DNA from: Streptomyces lomondensis
Lineage (GTDB): Bacteria; Actinomycetota; Actinomycetes; Streptomycetales; Streptomycetaceae
NCBI RefSeq assembly: GCF_014651035.1
Contig: NZ_BMWC01000001.1
Span: 1 to 64,000 of the forward strand
Reading direction: 5' to 3'
Length of the DNA stretch: 64,000 nucleotides
Shown: one piece after another, positions 41,562 to 49,843 of the stretch
Numbering within the stretch: the stretch's first letter is position 1
How the letters are laid out: each line of letters opens with the position of its first letter
The notes under the pieces: model-generated
Told to the model about the DNA's origin: nothing
Database searches by the model: none
Seen by the model: only the letters and a program-made list of their open reading frames with translations
Translations under genes and position numbers: made by a program

Positions 41562-43151
41562 GTGACGATCCGACATTCGGGGAGCACCGGCCCGGTGCCC
41601 GTGGCGGTTCCCATGGCGGCGATGTTCGGGATCGGCCTGTGGGGCCTGGACCGCGGCGGCATGTGGGGCGACGAGAGCGTGACCTTCCAGGTCGCGCAGC
41701 GCACGGTCCCGCAGATCTGGCGGCTGCTGCACGACGTGGACGCGGTGCACGGCCTGTACTACCTGTTCATGCACGCCGTCCTCGCCGTCCACCCGGGCGA
41801 GGTCGTCCTGCGCCTGCCCTCGGTGTGCGCGGCGACGGCGACCGCCGGCCTGGTCGCCGCCCTGGGCGTACGCCTGGCCGGGCCGCGGGTCGGCCTGTGG
41901 GCCGGTCTCCTCTACGCCATCACGCCGATGACCGGCCACTACGCCCAGGAGGGACGGTCCTACGCGCTGGTCGCGGCGGGCGTGGCCGGGGCGACACTGC
42001 TGCTCCTGAGGGCCGTGGAGGCGAAGACCCCGCGGGCCTGGTGGCCGTACGGCACGGTCGTCGCCCTGACCTGTCTGCTGCACGAGCTGGCGGTGCTGGT
42101 GCTCTGCGCGCACGCGGTGACCCTGGCCTTGGCGCGGGTGCCGAGGCGGGTGTGGGCCCCCTGGGGGTGTGCGGCGGCGGCTGTCGTGGTGCTCCTGCTG
42201 CCGCTGGTGTGGGTGTCCCAGGGGCAGGCCGGGCAGGTGGCGTGGCTGGTGCCGCCCGGGTGGGACCGGGTGGAGAGGCTGGCGCGGAACTTCTCCCCGG
42301 GCCCGACGGGAGTGGTGTTCTGGGCGTCGCTGCTGCTGATGGCCGTGGGACTCCGGGAGCGGCGGCTCGCGGCGGTCGCCCTCCCGCTGCTGCTCCTGCC
42401 GCCGGGGATCCTGATGGCGGTCTCGCAGGTCCGGCCGCTGTACCACGACCGGTATGTGCTCTACGCGCTGGCGGGCGGGTCCCTGCTGGTGGCCGCCGGG
42501 GCCAGGCGGGTGGCCGGGGCGCTGGGGCGGGTGCGGTTCGACGGGCGGCGGGTGCGGATCCGCGGACGGCAGGTGCACGCCCTGCTGGGTGTCGCCGGCG
42601 CCCTCGCCCTCACCGCCACCTTCCTGCACCACCTCCCGGTGCACCGCCAGGACCGTTCGGCCGCCCAGCGCCCCGACAACCTCGCCGTCGTCTCCGCGCT
42701 CGCCGTCCGCCAGATGCGCCCCGGCGACCCGGTGCTGTTCGTGCCGTCGGTCGGCAGGCTCGCCGCGCTGGCCTACCCGAAGGGGTTCCGGCGGGTCCGG
42801 GACATCGCGCTGCGGGAGTCGGCGCCCCGGTCCGGGACGCTGTGGGGCCGGGAGGCGACCCCCGGGGAGCTGCGGCACCGGCTCGCCTCGGTGGACCGCG
42901 TCTGGGTCGTCGCCGAGGCGTACGCGCTGGACCCGGGCTGGTCGCCGTCCGACCCGGTCGAGCGCACCAAGCTCGCCGTCCTGGCGGCGGAGTTCAGTGT
43001 GGCGGAGGAACACGTCCGGGACGGTGTGATTCTCCGCCTCTATGTCCGGGAGCGGTCCGCGGACCTGCCGCCCGGCACCGCTACGACCGCGCGTCTGCCG
43101 GCGAGCCGCCCGGCGACTCCGCGAGCGCGGCCGCGTCCAGTGCGGTGGTGA
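41562..43151 (+). CDS. GT39-like (ArnT/PMT-type) membrane glycosyltransferase
   Basis: A 529-residue polytopic protein. The first extracytoplasmic loop has the acidic pair Asp37-Glu38 in [11 protein letters not shown], the hallmark of ArnT/PMT-like GT-C enzymes that use polyprenyl-phosphate sugars. About ten hydrophobic segments follow, then a soluble C-terminal part of about 150 residues. The GTG start at 41562 is tentative. The gene diverges from the GT2-galE unit. Its last 71 bases overlap the 3' end of the convergent ohrR gene. The likely role is sugar transfer onto a surface polymer or protein on the outer face of the membrane. Confidence 0.82.
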   Translation: MTIRHSGSTGPVPVAVPMAAMFGIGLWGLDRGGMWGDESVTFQVAQRTVPQIWRLLHDVDAVHGLYYLFMHAVLAVHPGEVVLRLPSVCAATATAGLVAALGVRLAGPRVGLWAGLLYAITPMTGHYAQEGRSYALVAAGVAGATLLLLRAVEAKTPRAWWPYGTVVALTCLLHELAVLVLCAHAVTLALARVPRRVWAPWGCAAAAVVVLLLPLVWVSQGQAGQVAWLVPPGWDRVERLARNFSPGPTGVVFWASLLLMAVGLRERRLAAVALPLLLLPPGILMAVSQVRPLYHDRYVLYALAGGSLLVAAGARRVAGALGRVRFDGRRVRIRGRQVHALLGVAGALALTATFLHHLPVHRQDRSAAQRPDNLAVVSALAVRQMRPGDPVLFVPSVGRLAALAYPKGFRRVRDIALRESAPRSGTLWGREATPGELRHRLASVDRVWVVAEAYALDPGWSPSDPVERTKLAVLAAEFSVAEEHVRDGVILRLYVRERSADLPPGTATTARLPASRPATPRARPRPVRW

Positions 43152-43569
43152 GCTCGTCGAGGCGGGCGCGCAGGGCGCGGATCTCGTCGGCACCGAAGCC
43201 GGTCGAGGCGGCGATCCGGCGCGGCACCTCGAGCGCCCGCCGCCGCAGCGCGCTGCCCTCCTCGGTCAGCCGCACCTCCACCGACCGCTCGTCGCGCGCA
43301 CTGCGCTCCCGGGACACCAGACCCGCCGCCTCCAGCCGCTTGAGCAGCGGCGACAGCGTGCCGGAGTCGAGCCGCAGGTGCTCCCCGAGCTTCTTCACGG
43401 GCAGCTCGCCGTGTTCCCAGAGCACCAGCATCACCAGGTACTGCGGGTAGGTGAGCCCCAGGTCCTTGAGGATCACGCGGTAGACGCCGTTGAAGGCGCG
43501 GGAGGCCGCGTGCAGGGAGAAGCAGATCTGCTGGTCCAGGCGGAGCCAGTCGTCGTCCGGCGTGTTCAT
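43081..43569 (-). CDS. ohrR: organic hydroperoxide sensor OhrR (MarR family)
   Basis: A 162-residue MarR-type repressor. The redox-active Cys is Cys16 in [12 protein letters not shown], as in OhrR proteins. The winged helix includes [22 protein letters not shown] and [12 protein letters not shown]. Oxidation of Cys16 by organic peroxides should release it from DNA. It is divergent from ohr, with a perfect palindromic operator between them. The ATG at 43569 was chosen, as the Cys lies near the N-terminus in the family. Its 3' end overlaps the GT39-like gene by 71 bases. Confidence 0.94.
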   Translation of the reverse strand: MNTPDDDWLRLDQQICFSLHAASRAFNGVYRVILKDLGLTYPQYLVMLVLWEHGELPVKKLGEHLRLDSGTLSPLLKRLEAAGLVSRERSARDERSVEVRLTEEGSALRRRALEVPRRIAASTGFGADEIRALRARLDELTTALDAAALAESPGGSPADARS

Positions 43570-43602
43570 GGATCCAGGGTAGCTCGTGCCCGCCATTCAA
43601 TT

Positions 43603-43623
43603 GCACACAACTTAATTGTGTGC
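43603..43623. promoter_or_regulatory. OhrR operator
   Basis: GCACACAA-CTTAA-TTGTGTGC is a perfect 8-bp inverted repeat with a 5-bp centre in the ohrR-ohr intergenic region. The ACAA/TTGT core and AT-rich surroundings match known OhrR boxes. The site lies 33 bases before the ohrR start and 68 before the ohr start. Confidence 0.85.
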
Positions 43624-43691
43624 TCTAATTCTGGACGTCGGGCGGCCCGGAAGCGGGCCGCCGAACGTTGACGTGAGAGGGAAGGTTTTCC

Positions 43692-44105
<414 letters not shown>

Positions 44106-44118
44106 GCACCGCCGCGCG

Positions 44119-45678
44119 TCACCCCCCGACCCGCGCCAGCACCTCCCCCGTCCGTCTGCTCCACGCCACCACCACGGCCTCCTCGGGCACCGGGTGCCAG
44201 CGCGTCAGCAGCAGCCAGCGCACGTGGTAGCGGCGGACGACGGCGGCGCGCTCGGCGCGGGTCGAGTCGTGGGCGAGGTAGGCGCGCACATCGGCCGCCC
44301 GGCGTTTGCGCGCCGCCTCGTCCAGGGCCGGGTCGGGCCAGATGGGCGCGGCGAGGTTCGGGCCGTACCCGGCGATGGAGTGGCTGGCGAAGTACCCGTC
44401 AGTGATCACCACCTCGCCCGGCCCGATGTGCCGCGCCGCCCAGTCGTACGACGGCCAGCGCGTCGGCTGCGTGAGCCCCACCGGGTCGACCGAGCGCGGC
44501 ACGACCGCCCCGGCGTGCACGGTGACGAACCCGACGCACACCCCGACCGCCACCGCCCCGCCCAGCATCCGCCGCGCCCGCCCCCAGGGCCGGGGCGCCG
44601 CCAGCTCCACCGCCGGCGCGAACTGGAGCGGCACCAGCACCGCCCACAGGGCCCGGGCGTAGGTGTAGTGCCCGCTGGCCCAGCCGTACGCCACCAGCAG
44701 GCACTCCAGCAGGAACATCAGCACCAGCGGGTCACGCGCCGACCCGCGGGCCCGCACCCACAGCGCGGGCAGGCCGAGCAGCGCCAGCCAGGAGTTGGCG
44801 AGCATCCCCTCGTACAGCCGCCGGTGCATCGCGTCCATGCCGGTGTCGCCCACCAGCGTCAGGACGTCGTAGTACGGCCAGCTCAGGGCGACCGCGGCGC
44901 AGGCCGCCCCGGTGAGCGCCCAGCGCGCCACGACCGGCCGGCGCCAGCCGCGCTGCCGGGACGCCACGATCGCCACCGCCCCCGTGAGCGCCGAGGCGGC
45001 CGTGACGGGGTGGGTGAGCAGGATCAGCCCGTACAGGGCGCCGATCCCGGCGTACCCCCACCAGCCGCCGAGCCCGCTCGGGCCGACGAACCGCACGGCG
45101 GGGGCGTCGTCCCGCGCGCGCGTGCCCGTCCAGGCCCACGCCCAGAACGTCAGGCCGATCGCGAGCGCGGACGGATAGCCCAGGTTCGTCGTCATCGACA
45201 TCAGCCCGAGGTAGCCGCTCCACAGGATCCGCGCGGTGCCCCACAGCAGCGTCATGAACAGCAGGGCCAGCACCGGCGCCCACGGGCGCGGGGTCAGGGT
45301 CCGGACGAAACGGCCGAGCCCCGTCAGCAGCACAAGCAGATGCACCGGCCCGGCGAGCTTCACGACCTCCCAGCCGGACAGCCCCGTCAACCGCGCCAGC
45401 ACGCCCTGCGCGACGGCGTACGGGCCGTAGTAGGGGCTGCCCTCGCCCGGCAGGTCGGCCATGGTGTGGGCCGGGTTCAGCAGGTCGGCCTTGAGGCGCT
45501 CGATCACCGCCGCGTGCTGCCCGGCGTCGCAGCACAGCGGGATCCGCCAGAACGCCAGCGTCATCACGAGCCAGAACAGGGCGCCGTAGAACTGGTACGG
45601 CGTGGGCCGTCCCACCCGGCCGCCGCGCAGCGCCGTCGCGCCGCGCACGGTCCGCCGGACGAGGACCGAGGCGCTCAC
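44119..45678 (-). CDS. GT-C-like polytopic membrane protein, paralogue of 28620-30086
   Basis: A 519-residue integral membrane protein with about ten hydrophobic segments and a soluble C-terminal domain. The early acidic loop CCDAGQHAAVIERLKADL and GEGSPYYGPYAVAQG align with the 28620 protein, as do SWPYYDVLTLVGDTG and RRLYEGMLANSWLALLGLPAL. These are GT-C-like features; the donor and acceptor are unknown. The start is GTG at 45678. It is last in a leftward operon of three TagF-like fusions and an AftB-like protein. Confidence 0.8.
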   Translation of the reverse strand: MSASVLVRRTVRGATALRGGRVGRPTPYQFYGALFWLVMTLAFWRIPLCCDAGQHAAVIERLKADLLNPAHTMADLPGEGSPYYGPYAVAQGVLARLTGLSGWEVVKLAGPVHLLVLLTGLGRFVRTLTPRPWAPVLALLFMTLLWGTARILWSGYLGLMSMTTNLGYPSALAIGLTFWAWAWTGTRARDDAPAVRFVGPSGLGGWWGYAGIGALYGLILLTHPVTAASALTGAVAIVASRQRGWRRPVVARWALTGAACAAVALSWPYYDVLTLVGDTGMDAMHRRLYEGMLANSWLALLGLPALWVRARGSARDPLVLMFLLECLLVAYGWASGHYTYARALWAVLVPLQFAPAVELAAPRPWGRARRMLGGAVAVGVCVGFVTVHAGAVVPRSVDPVGLTQPTRWPSYDWAARHIGPGEVVITDGYFASHSIAGYGPNLAAPIWPDPALDEAARKRRAADVRAYLAHDSTRAERAAVVRRYHVRWLLLTRWHPVPEEAVVVAWSRRTGEVLARVGG

Positions 45679-45792
45679 AGGACTGAGGGAAGGGCAAGAG
45701 TGCGGGGCATGCGCCGAATGTTCCCGCCCCTACGACCACCCTGACCCCGGGTCACTTCATCGGGTGAGGCGGCTGCACCCACCTGCCACCCG

Positions 45793-47598
45793 TCAGTCGC
45801 ACAGCGCCTTCTCCGCCGCGGCCGGCCAGCGCGCGAACCGGAACCGCGTCCGCTCGAAGGCCCCGGTGAGGTTCCGCCAGAACCGCTCGGCGGTGAGCGG
45901 CGCGCGCACCGACTCCCTCAGCTCGGCGAGCGCGCCGCAGCCCAGCGCGGCCCGGGCCGCCTCGACCGCCTCCCGCGACGCCCCGGCCCGCAGCAGATCG
46001 CGCTGCGGCGGCTGCCTGGCCGCCCACTCCGCGAAGACCCAGTGGTTGCGCAGGAACTTCTCGTGCCCGGGCCAGCTCCACCGCTCCAGCGCGAGATGCG
46101 CGCCGATGGGACTGGCCAGACCCCAGGCGTCGTTGACGTAGGCGTCGAGCGGGGCGGCGGCGCCCGTGACGCCGAGATGGCGTCCCACGATGACCACGTG
46201 GTACGGGGAGTCCGCCCGCATCGGCGTGGCGTGCAGCCGCCGCTCGGCGTCGAAGTAGAGCAGCGTCGGACGGGGCGTCCGCCCGGCCTTCGCCAGCATG
46301 CCGCGCCCCTCCGGCAGGGCGGGCCAGTTGTCCACCCAGGTGGCGGTGCGCACCGGGTTGTGGTCGCCGAGGCCCTCCACGTCGGAGCTGCGCACGTTGA
46401 AGGAGCCGGGCGTGCTGCGCACGTCGAACGGCGTCCGCAGCGGGCTGACCGCCGCGCACAGCCACACCACCAGCAGCGCGCTCGCCGCACCGGTGAACCG
46501 GGTCGCGGGCACGACCAGCACCGGCAGGAGCAGCAGCAGGAGCGCGGGCAGGATCATGCGGGCGTGCATGTAGTCGCCGCCGACCCGGACGACGTACCCG
46601 GCGAGCAGCAGGCCGGCCGCGAGGGGCGCCAGCAGCACCGCGAGCGAGGCCCGGCCCGGGGCGCGGTCCCGCTGCTGCCGACGGGTACGGCGGACCAGCA
46701 GGGCAGCCAGCGCGCCCAGCACCGGGACGACCGGCCACAGCCAGTAGGGCCCGAGCGTCTCCTGCACATACCCGGCGCCCCGGCTCCAGTCGCTGGCGCT
46801 CGCCTCCTTGGCGATGGCGGGCAGCGGCACCAGGATCCCGTAGTACCCGGCCCGGAACACCTCGTACGCCAGCGGCACCGCGCCCGCCGAGGCCAGCAGC
46901 GCCGCGACGCCCCGCCGAGGCGGGCGCAGCACCCACCACTGCGCCGCCAGGAAGCACGCGGTGACCACCGCCAGATCGGGCCGGACCAGCGGCCCCAGCC
47001 CGAACACGAACGCCGCGAGGTACGTCTCCCGGGCCCCCTGACCACGCCGGACGCGTGTCAGCAGCCACCACGACAGGCCCGTCCAGAAGGCGCCGAGCCC
47101 GCTCTCCAGGCCCGATGTCATGTACGACCAGAACGGCGGCACGGCCAGCAGCACGAACACGCCCGCGGGCAGCAGCAGCCCGGCACTCCGGTGCAGCCGG
47201 CAGGTCGCGCACAGGGCGAACGCGAACCCGGCCGTGCTCAGCAGCAGTCCCAGCCCCACCGCGAGGAACGCCGGGTCCTCGCCGGTGATCCAGGTGGCGA
47301 GCGCGAGCAGCCACTGCCACAGGGTCCCGGTCGAACTCTCCGCCCGCTCCCCGACGTTGAACACCGGCCCGTTGCCCGCCAGGATCTGCCGGACGGGGCG
47401 CAGGTAGATCAGCCCGTCGTCGCAGATCCAGCGGCGCCGGTAGCCCAGCACGAACAGGGCCGCGGTGGGCACGGCGACCAGCGCCGCGTGCCACCAGCGC
47501 ACCGGCTCCAGCCGCTCGGCGACGGCCGGCGGCCGGGCCTGGGCGGTCCGCTGGCCCGGCAGGGAGGGGACGGCCTCGGGGCCGGCAGGGGTTCTCAT
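45793..47598 (-). CDS. AftB-like GT-C glycosyltransferase
   Basis: A 601-residue protein with about ten transmembrane segments and a soluble C-terminal domain. The first loop contains RRRWICDDGLIYLRPVRQI (Asp60-Asp61) followed by NGPVFNVGERAESSTGTLW. This block is characteristic of the AftB-type arabinofuranosyltransferases of mycobacteria and related GT-C proteins. Streptomyces makes no arabinogalactan, so the donor here could be another polyprenyl-phosphate sugar. The start ATG at 47598 overlaps the upstream TagF-like gene by 4 bases (ATGA), which ties it to teichoic-acid-type polymer synthesis. Confidence 0.83.
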   Translation of the reverse strand: MRTPAGPEAVPSLPGQRTAQARPPAVAERLEPVRWWHAALVAVPTAALFVLGYRRRWICDDGLIYLRPVRQILAGNGPVFNVGERAESSTGTLWQWLLALATWITGEDPAFLAVGLGLLLSTAGFAFALCATCRLHRSAGLLLPAGVFVLLAVPPFWSYMTSGLESGLGAFWTGLSWWLLTRVRRGQGARETYLAAFVFGLGPLVRPDLAVVTACFLAAQWWVLRPPRRGVAALLASAGAVPLAYEVFRAGYYGILVPLPAIAKEASASDWSRGAGYVQETLGPYWLWPVVPVLGALAALLVRRTRRQQRDRAPGRASLAVLLAPLAAGLLLAGYVVRVGGDYMHARMILPALLLLLLPVLVVPATRFTGAASALLVVWLCAAVSPLRTPFDVRSTPGSFNVRSSDVEGLGDHNPVRTATWVDNWPALPEGRGMLAKAGRTPRPTLLYFDAERRLHATPMRADSPYHVVIVGRHLGVTGAAAPLDAYVNDAWGLASPIGAHLALERWSWPGHEKFLRNHWVFAEWAARQPPQRDLLRAGASREAVEAARAALGCGALAELRESVRAPLTAERFWRNLTGAFERTRFRFARWPAAAEKALCD

Positions 47599-49835
47599 CG
47601 CTCGACCAGCGCCCCGGACCGGGCACGGACGCCGTCGGTCCGGCGGGCCGCGGGCAGCAGCGCACCGCCCCGCTCGCCCAGCATCAGCAGGCGGACCACC
47701 CGCTCGGCGGCCCGCCCGTCCTCGAACTCGCAGTACCGCTCCCGGAAACCGGACCGCAGCCGCGCCGCCTCCTCGTCCCGCCAGGTGCCGGACGCGAACA
47801 GCCAGGCCAGCTCCCGGTACGAGCGCGACACATGGCCGGGCGCGTCGGACGTGATGTCGAAGTAGGCGCCCCGGCTGGCCGCGAACGCGCCCCAGTCGTC
47901 GGCGTGCACCACGACCGGCCGGTCCAGCAGCACGTAGTCGAACATCAGGGCGGAGTAGTCGGTGACCAGCGCGTCGGAGGCGAGCAGCACGTCCTCGACG
48001 TGCGGCTCGTCGGTCGCGTCCACCACCACGCCCCGCCGGTGCAGGTCGGACAGGCCGAGACCGCGCGCCACGCCCCCGGCCAGCGACGGGTGCAGCCGGA
48101 CGACGAGGGTGTGGCCCGGGCCGAGGTCCTCGGCGAACCGGGCCAGGTCGAACCGGTCGACATGACCGCCCCGCCGGTAGTCACGGCGGGTCGGCGCGTA
48201 CAGCACGACCGTGTGACCGGCCGGGATACCGAGCCGCTCGCGCACCGCCCGGCCCCGCTCCGGACCCGCCCCGACCAGCACGTCGTTGCGCGGACTGCCG
48301 GTCCGCAGCGAGGTGAAGTGGCACGGGTACGCCCGCTCCCAGGCCCGCTCCGCGTGCCGCCCCGCGACCAGGCTGTAGTCCCAGCGGTCGGCGCGGCGCA
48401 GCATCTGCGGCACGTCGAAGCCGTGCCGGGCGCCCGGCTTGGTCAGCAGGTCGGCGCCCATGTACTTGAGCGGGGTGCCCTGGTGGGTGTGGATGTGGAC
48501 GCTGCCGGGCCGCTTGGCCAGGGTGCCGGGCCAGTTGACGTTGTTCACCCAGTACGTGGCCCGGGCCATGACCTCGTGGTAGCGGCGCGAGCCCGGCGTC
48601 ACATGGTCGATGCCGGGCGGCAGCGCGTCCACCGCGTCCTCCTCGACGACCCACACGCCCCGGATGTGCGGGGCGATCTCGCGCGCCTTCTCGTAGATCG
48701 CGGCCGGGTCGCCGGTCACGCCCCGGTGGTGGGTCGCCGAGTAGACGGCGAGGTGCGGATCGAGCGGGCGCTTCGACTGGGCCCCGTACCAGCCGCGCAG
48801 GGCGGTCTCCGACGCCTTCCGCGCCACCCGCCGTCGCCCGCCCAGGGCCGCCGCGCGCACCTCCCGCAGGCCCCGGGCCACCGCGTACGACGCGTAGGGC
48901 GCCGACGCCAGCAGCCGCATCTCGACCCCGCGCCAGCCGTCCGGCTCCGGGAAGCCGCCCTCGGGGAGGTGACGGCGGTGGAAGGAGCGGATCTCGCGGT
49001 AGAAGTCGCCCCGGTCGGCCGGCCGCACCCGGTCCTCGCGCGCCAGCACGAACAGCATGTGGTCCAGGGCCCGCTCCAGCAGCAGCGGCCGCGCCCAGTC
49101 GAGGTCGGGGCGCTGCTCCAGGAACGCGAACAGGCCCTCGTACTGCGGGAAGATCTCGAAGTGCCGGCGCCCCGGCGTCTTCGTGATCGCGCCCTGGCGG
49201 CGCTGCCGGTACTCCACGCCGATCCGGTCCAGGCAGGCGATCCGCTCGGCCAGCACCATCGACCGGTAGGTGACCGGCGCGTCCTCGTACAGGCCTGGCG
49301 CGTAGCGCAGGCCGTGCTCCTGGAAGAACGACCTCCGGTACGCCTTGTTCCAGGCGACCAGGAACAGGTTCAGGTACTGCGGGCTCTCCCGGACGGAGAA
49401 CGTCTCCAGGCCCGCCGCGGCCAGCAGGTCCGCCGCCTCGCTGCGCCCGCCCCGGCCCCACCAGTAGGTGCGCACATGGTCGAAGACCAGGATGTCGGGG
49501 TCAGCGGTCGTCTCCAGGCGCGCGGCGACGGCCGCCAGCAGGCCCGGCGTGTAGTGGTCGTCGCTGTCGAGGAACAGGACGTAGTCGCCGGCCGCCCGCT
49601 CCAGACCGGCGTTGCGGGCCCGGCCCAGACCGACGTTCTCGGACAGGTGCAGCACCCGCACCCGGGCGTCGCGGGCGGCGTACTCGTCGAGGATCGCGCC
49701 GCTGCCGTCCGGCGAGCGGTCGTCCACGGCGATCACCTCGAAGTCGCCGTACGACTGCCCGAGCACCGAGTCGAGGCACTCGCGCAGGAAACCCTGCACG
49801 TTGTAGACGGGGACGATGATGCTGAAGCGGGGCAC
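47595..49835 (-). CDS. GT2-TagF fusion with altered catalytic motif
   Basis: A 746-residue fusion. The N-terminal GT2 domain looks intact: IAVDDRSPD, NVGLGRARNAGLE, LDSDDH. The C-terminal TagF-like domain has YSATHHRGVTGDP, YWVNNVNWPG, GSPRNDV, YAPTRRDY, VVRLHPSL with the second His, and VTDYSALMFDY. The first catalytic motif, however, reads THQGTPLKYMG: Gln452 stands where HGTP proteins have His, with a His one position before. It may have lost glycerophosphotransferase activity or changed specificity. The GTG at 49835 lies 8 bases after the upstream stop. A tandem paralogue of the two genes upstream. Confidence 0.88.
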   Translation of the reverse strand: MPRFSIIVPVYNVQGFLRECLDSVLGQSYGDFEVIAVDDRSPDGSGAILDEYAARDARVRVLHLSENVGLGRARNAGLERAAGDYVLFLDSDDHYTPGLLAAVAARLETTADPDILVFDHVRTYWWGRGGRSEAADLLAAAGLETFSVRESPQYLNLFLVAWNKAYRRSFFQEHGLRYAPGLYEDAPVTYRSMVLAERIACLDRIGVEYRQRRQGAITKTPGRRHFEIFPQYEGLFAFLEQRPDLDWARPLLLERALDHMLFVLAREDRVRPADRGDFYREIRSFHRRHLPEGGFPEPDGWRGVEMRLLASAPYASYAVARGLREVRAAALGGRRRVARKASETALRGWYGAQSKRPLDPHLAVYSATHHRGVTGDPAAIYEKAREIAPHIRGVWVVEEDAVDALPPGIDHVTPGSRRYHEVMARATYWVNNVNWPGTLAKRPGSVHIHTHQGTPLKYMGADLLTKPGARHGFDVPQMLRRADRWDYSLVAGRHAERAWERAYPCHFTSLRTGSPRNDVLVGAGPERGRAVRERLGIPAGHTVVLYAPTRRDYRRGGHVDRFDLARFAEDLGPGHTLVVRLHPSLAGGVARGLGLSDLHRRGVVVDATDEPHVEDVLLASDALVTDYSALMFDYVLLDRPVVVHADDWGAFAASRGAYFDITSDAPGHVSRSYRELAWLFASGTWRDEEAARLRSGFRERYCEFEDGRAAERVVRLLMLGERGGALLPAARRTDGVRARSGALVER

Positions 49836-49843
49836 TTCTTCGG

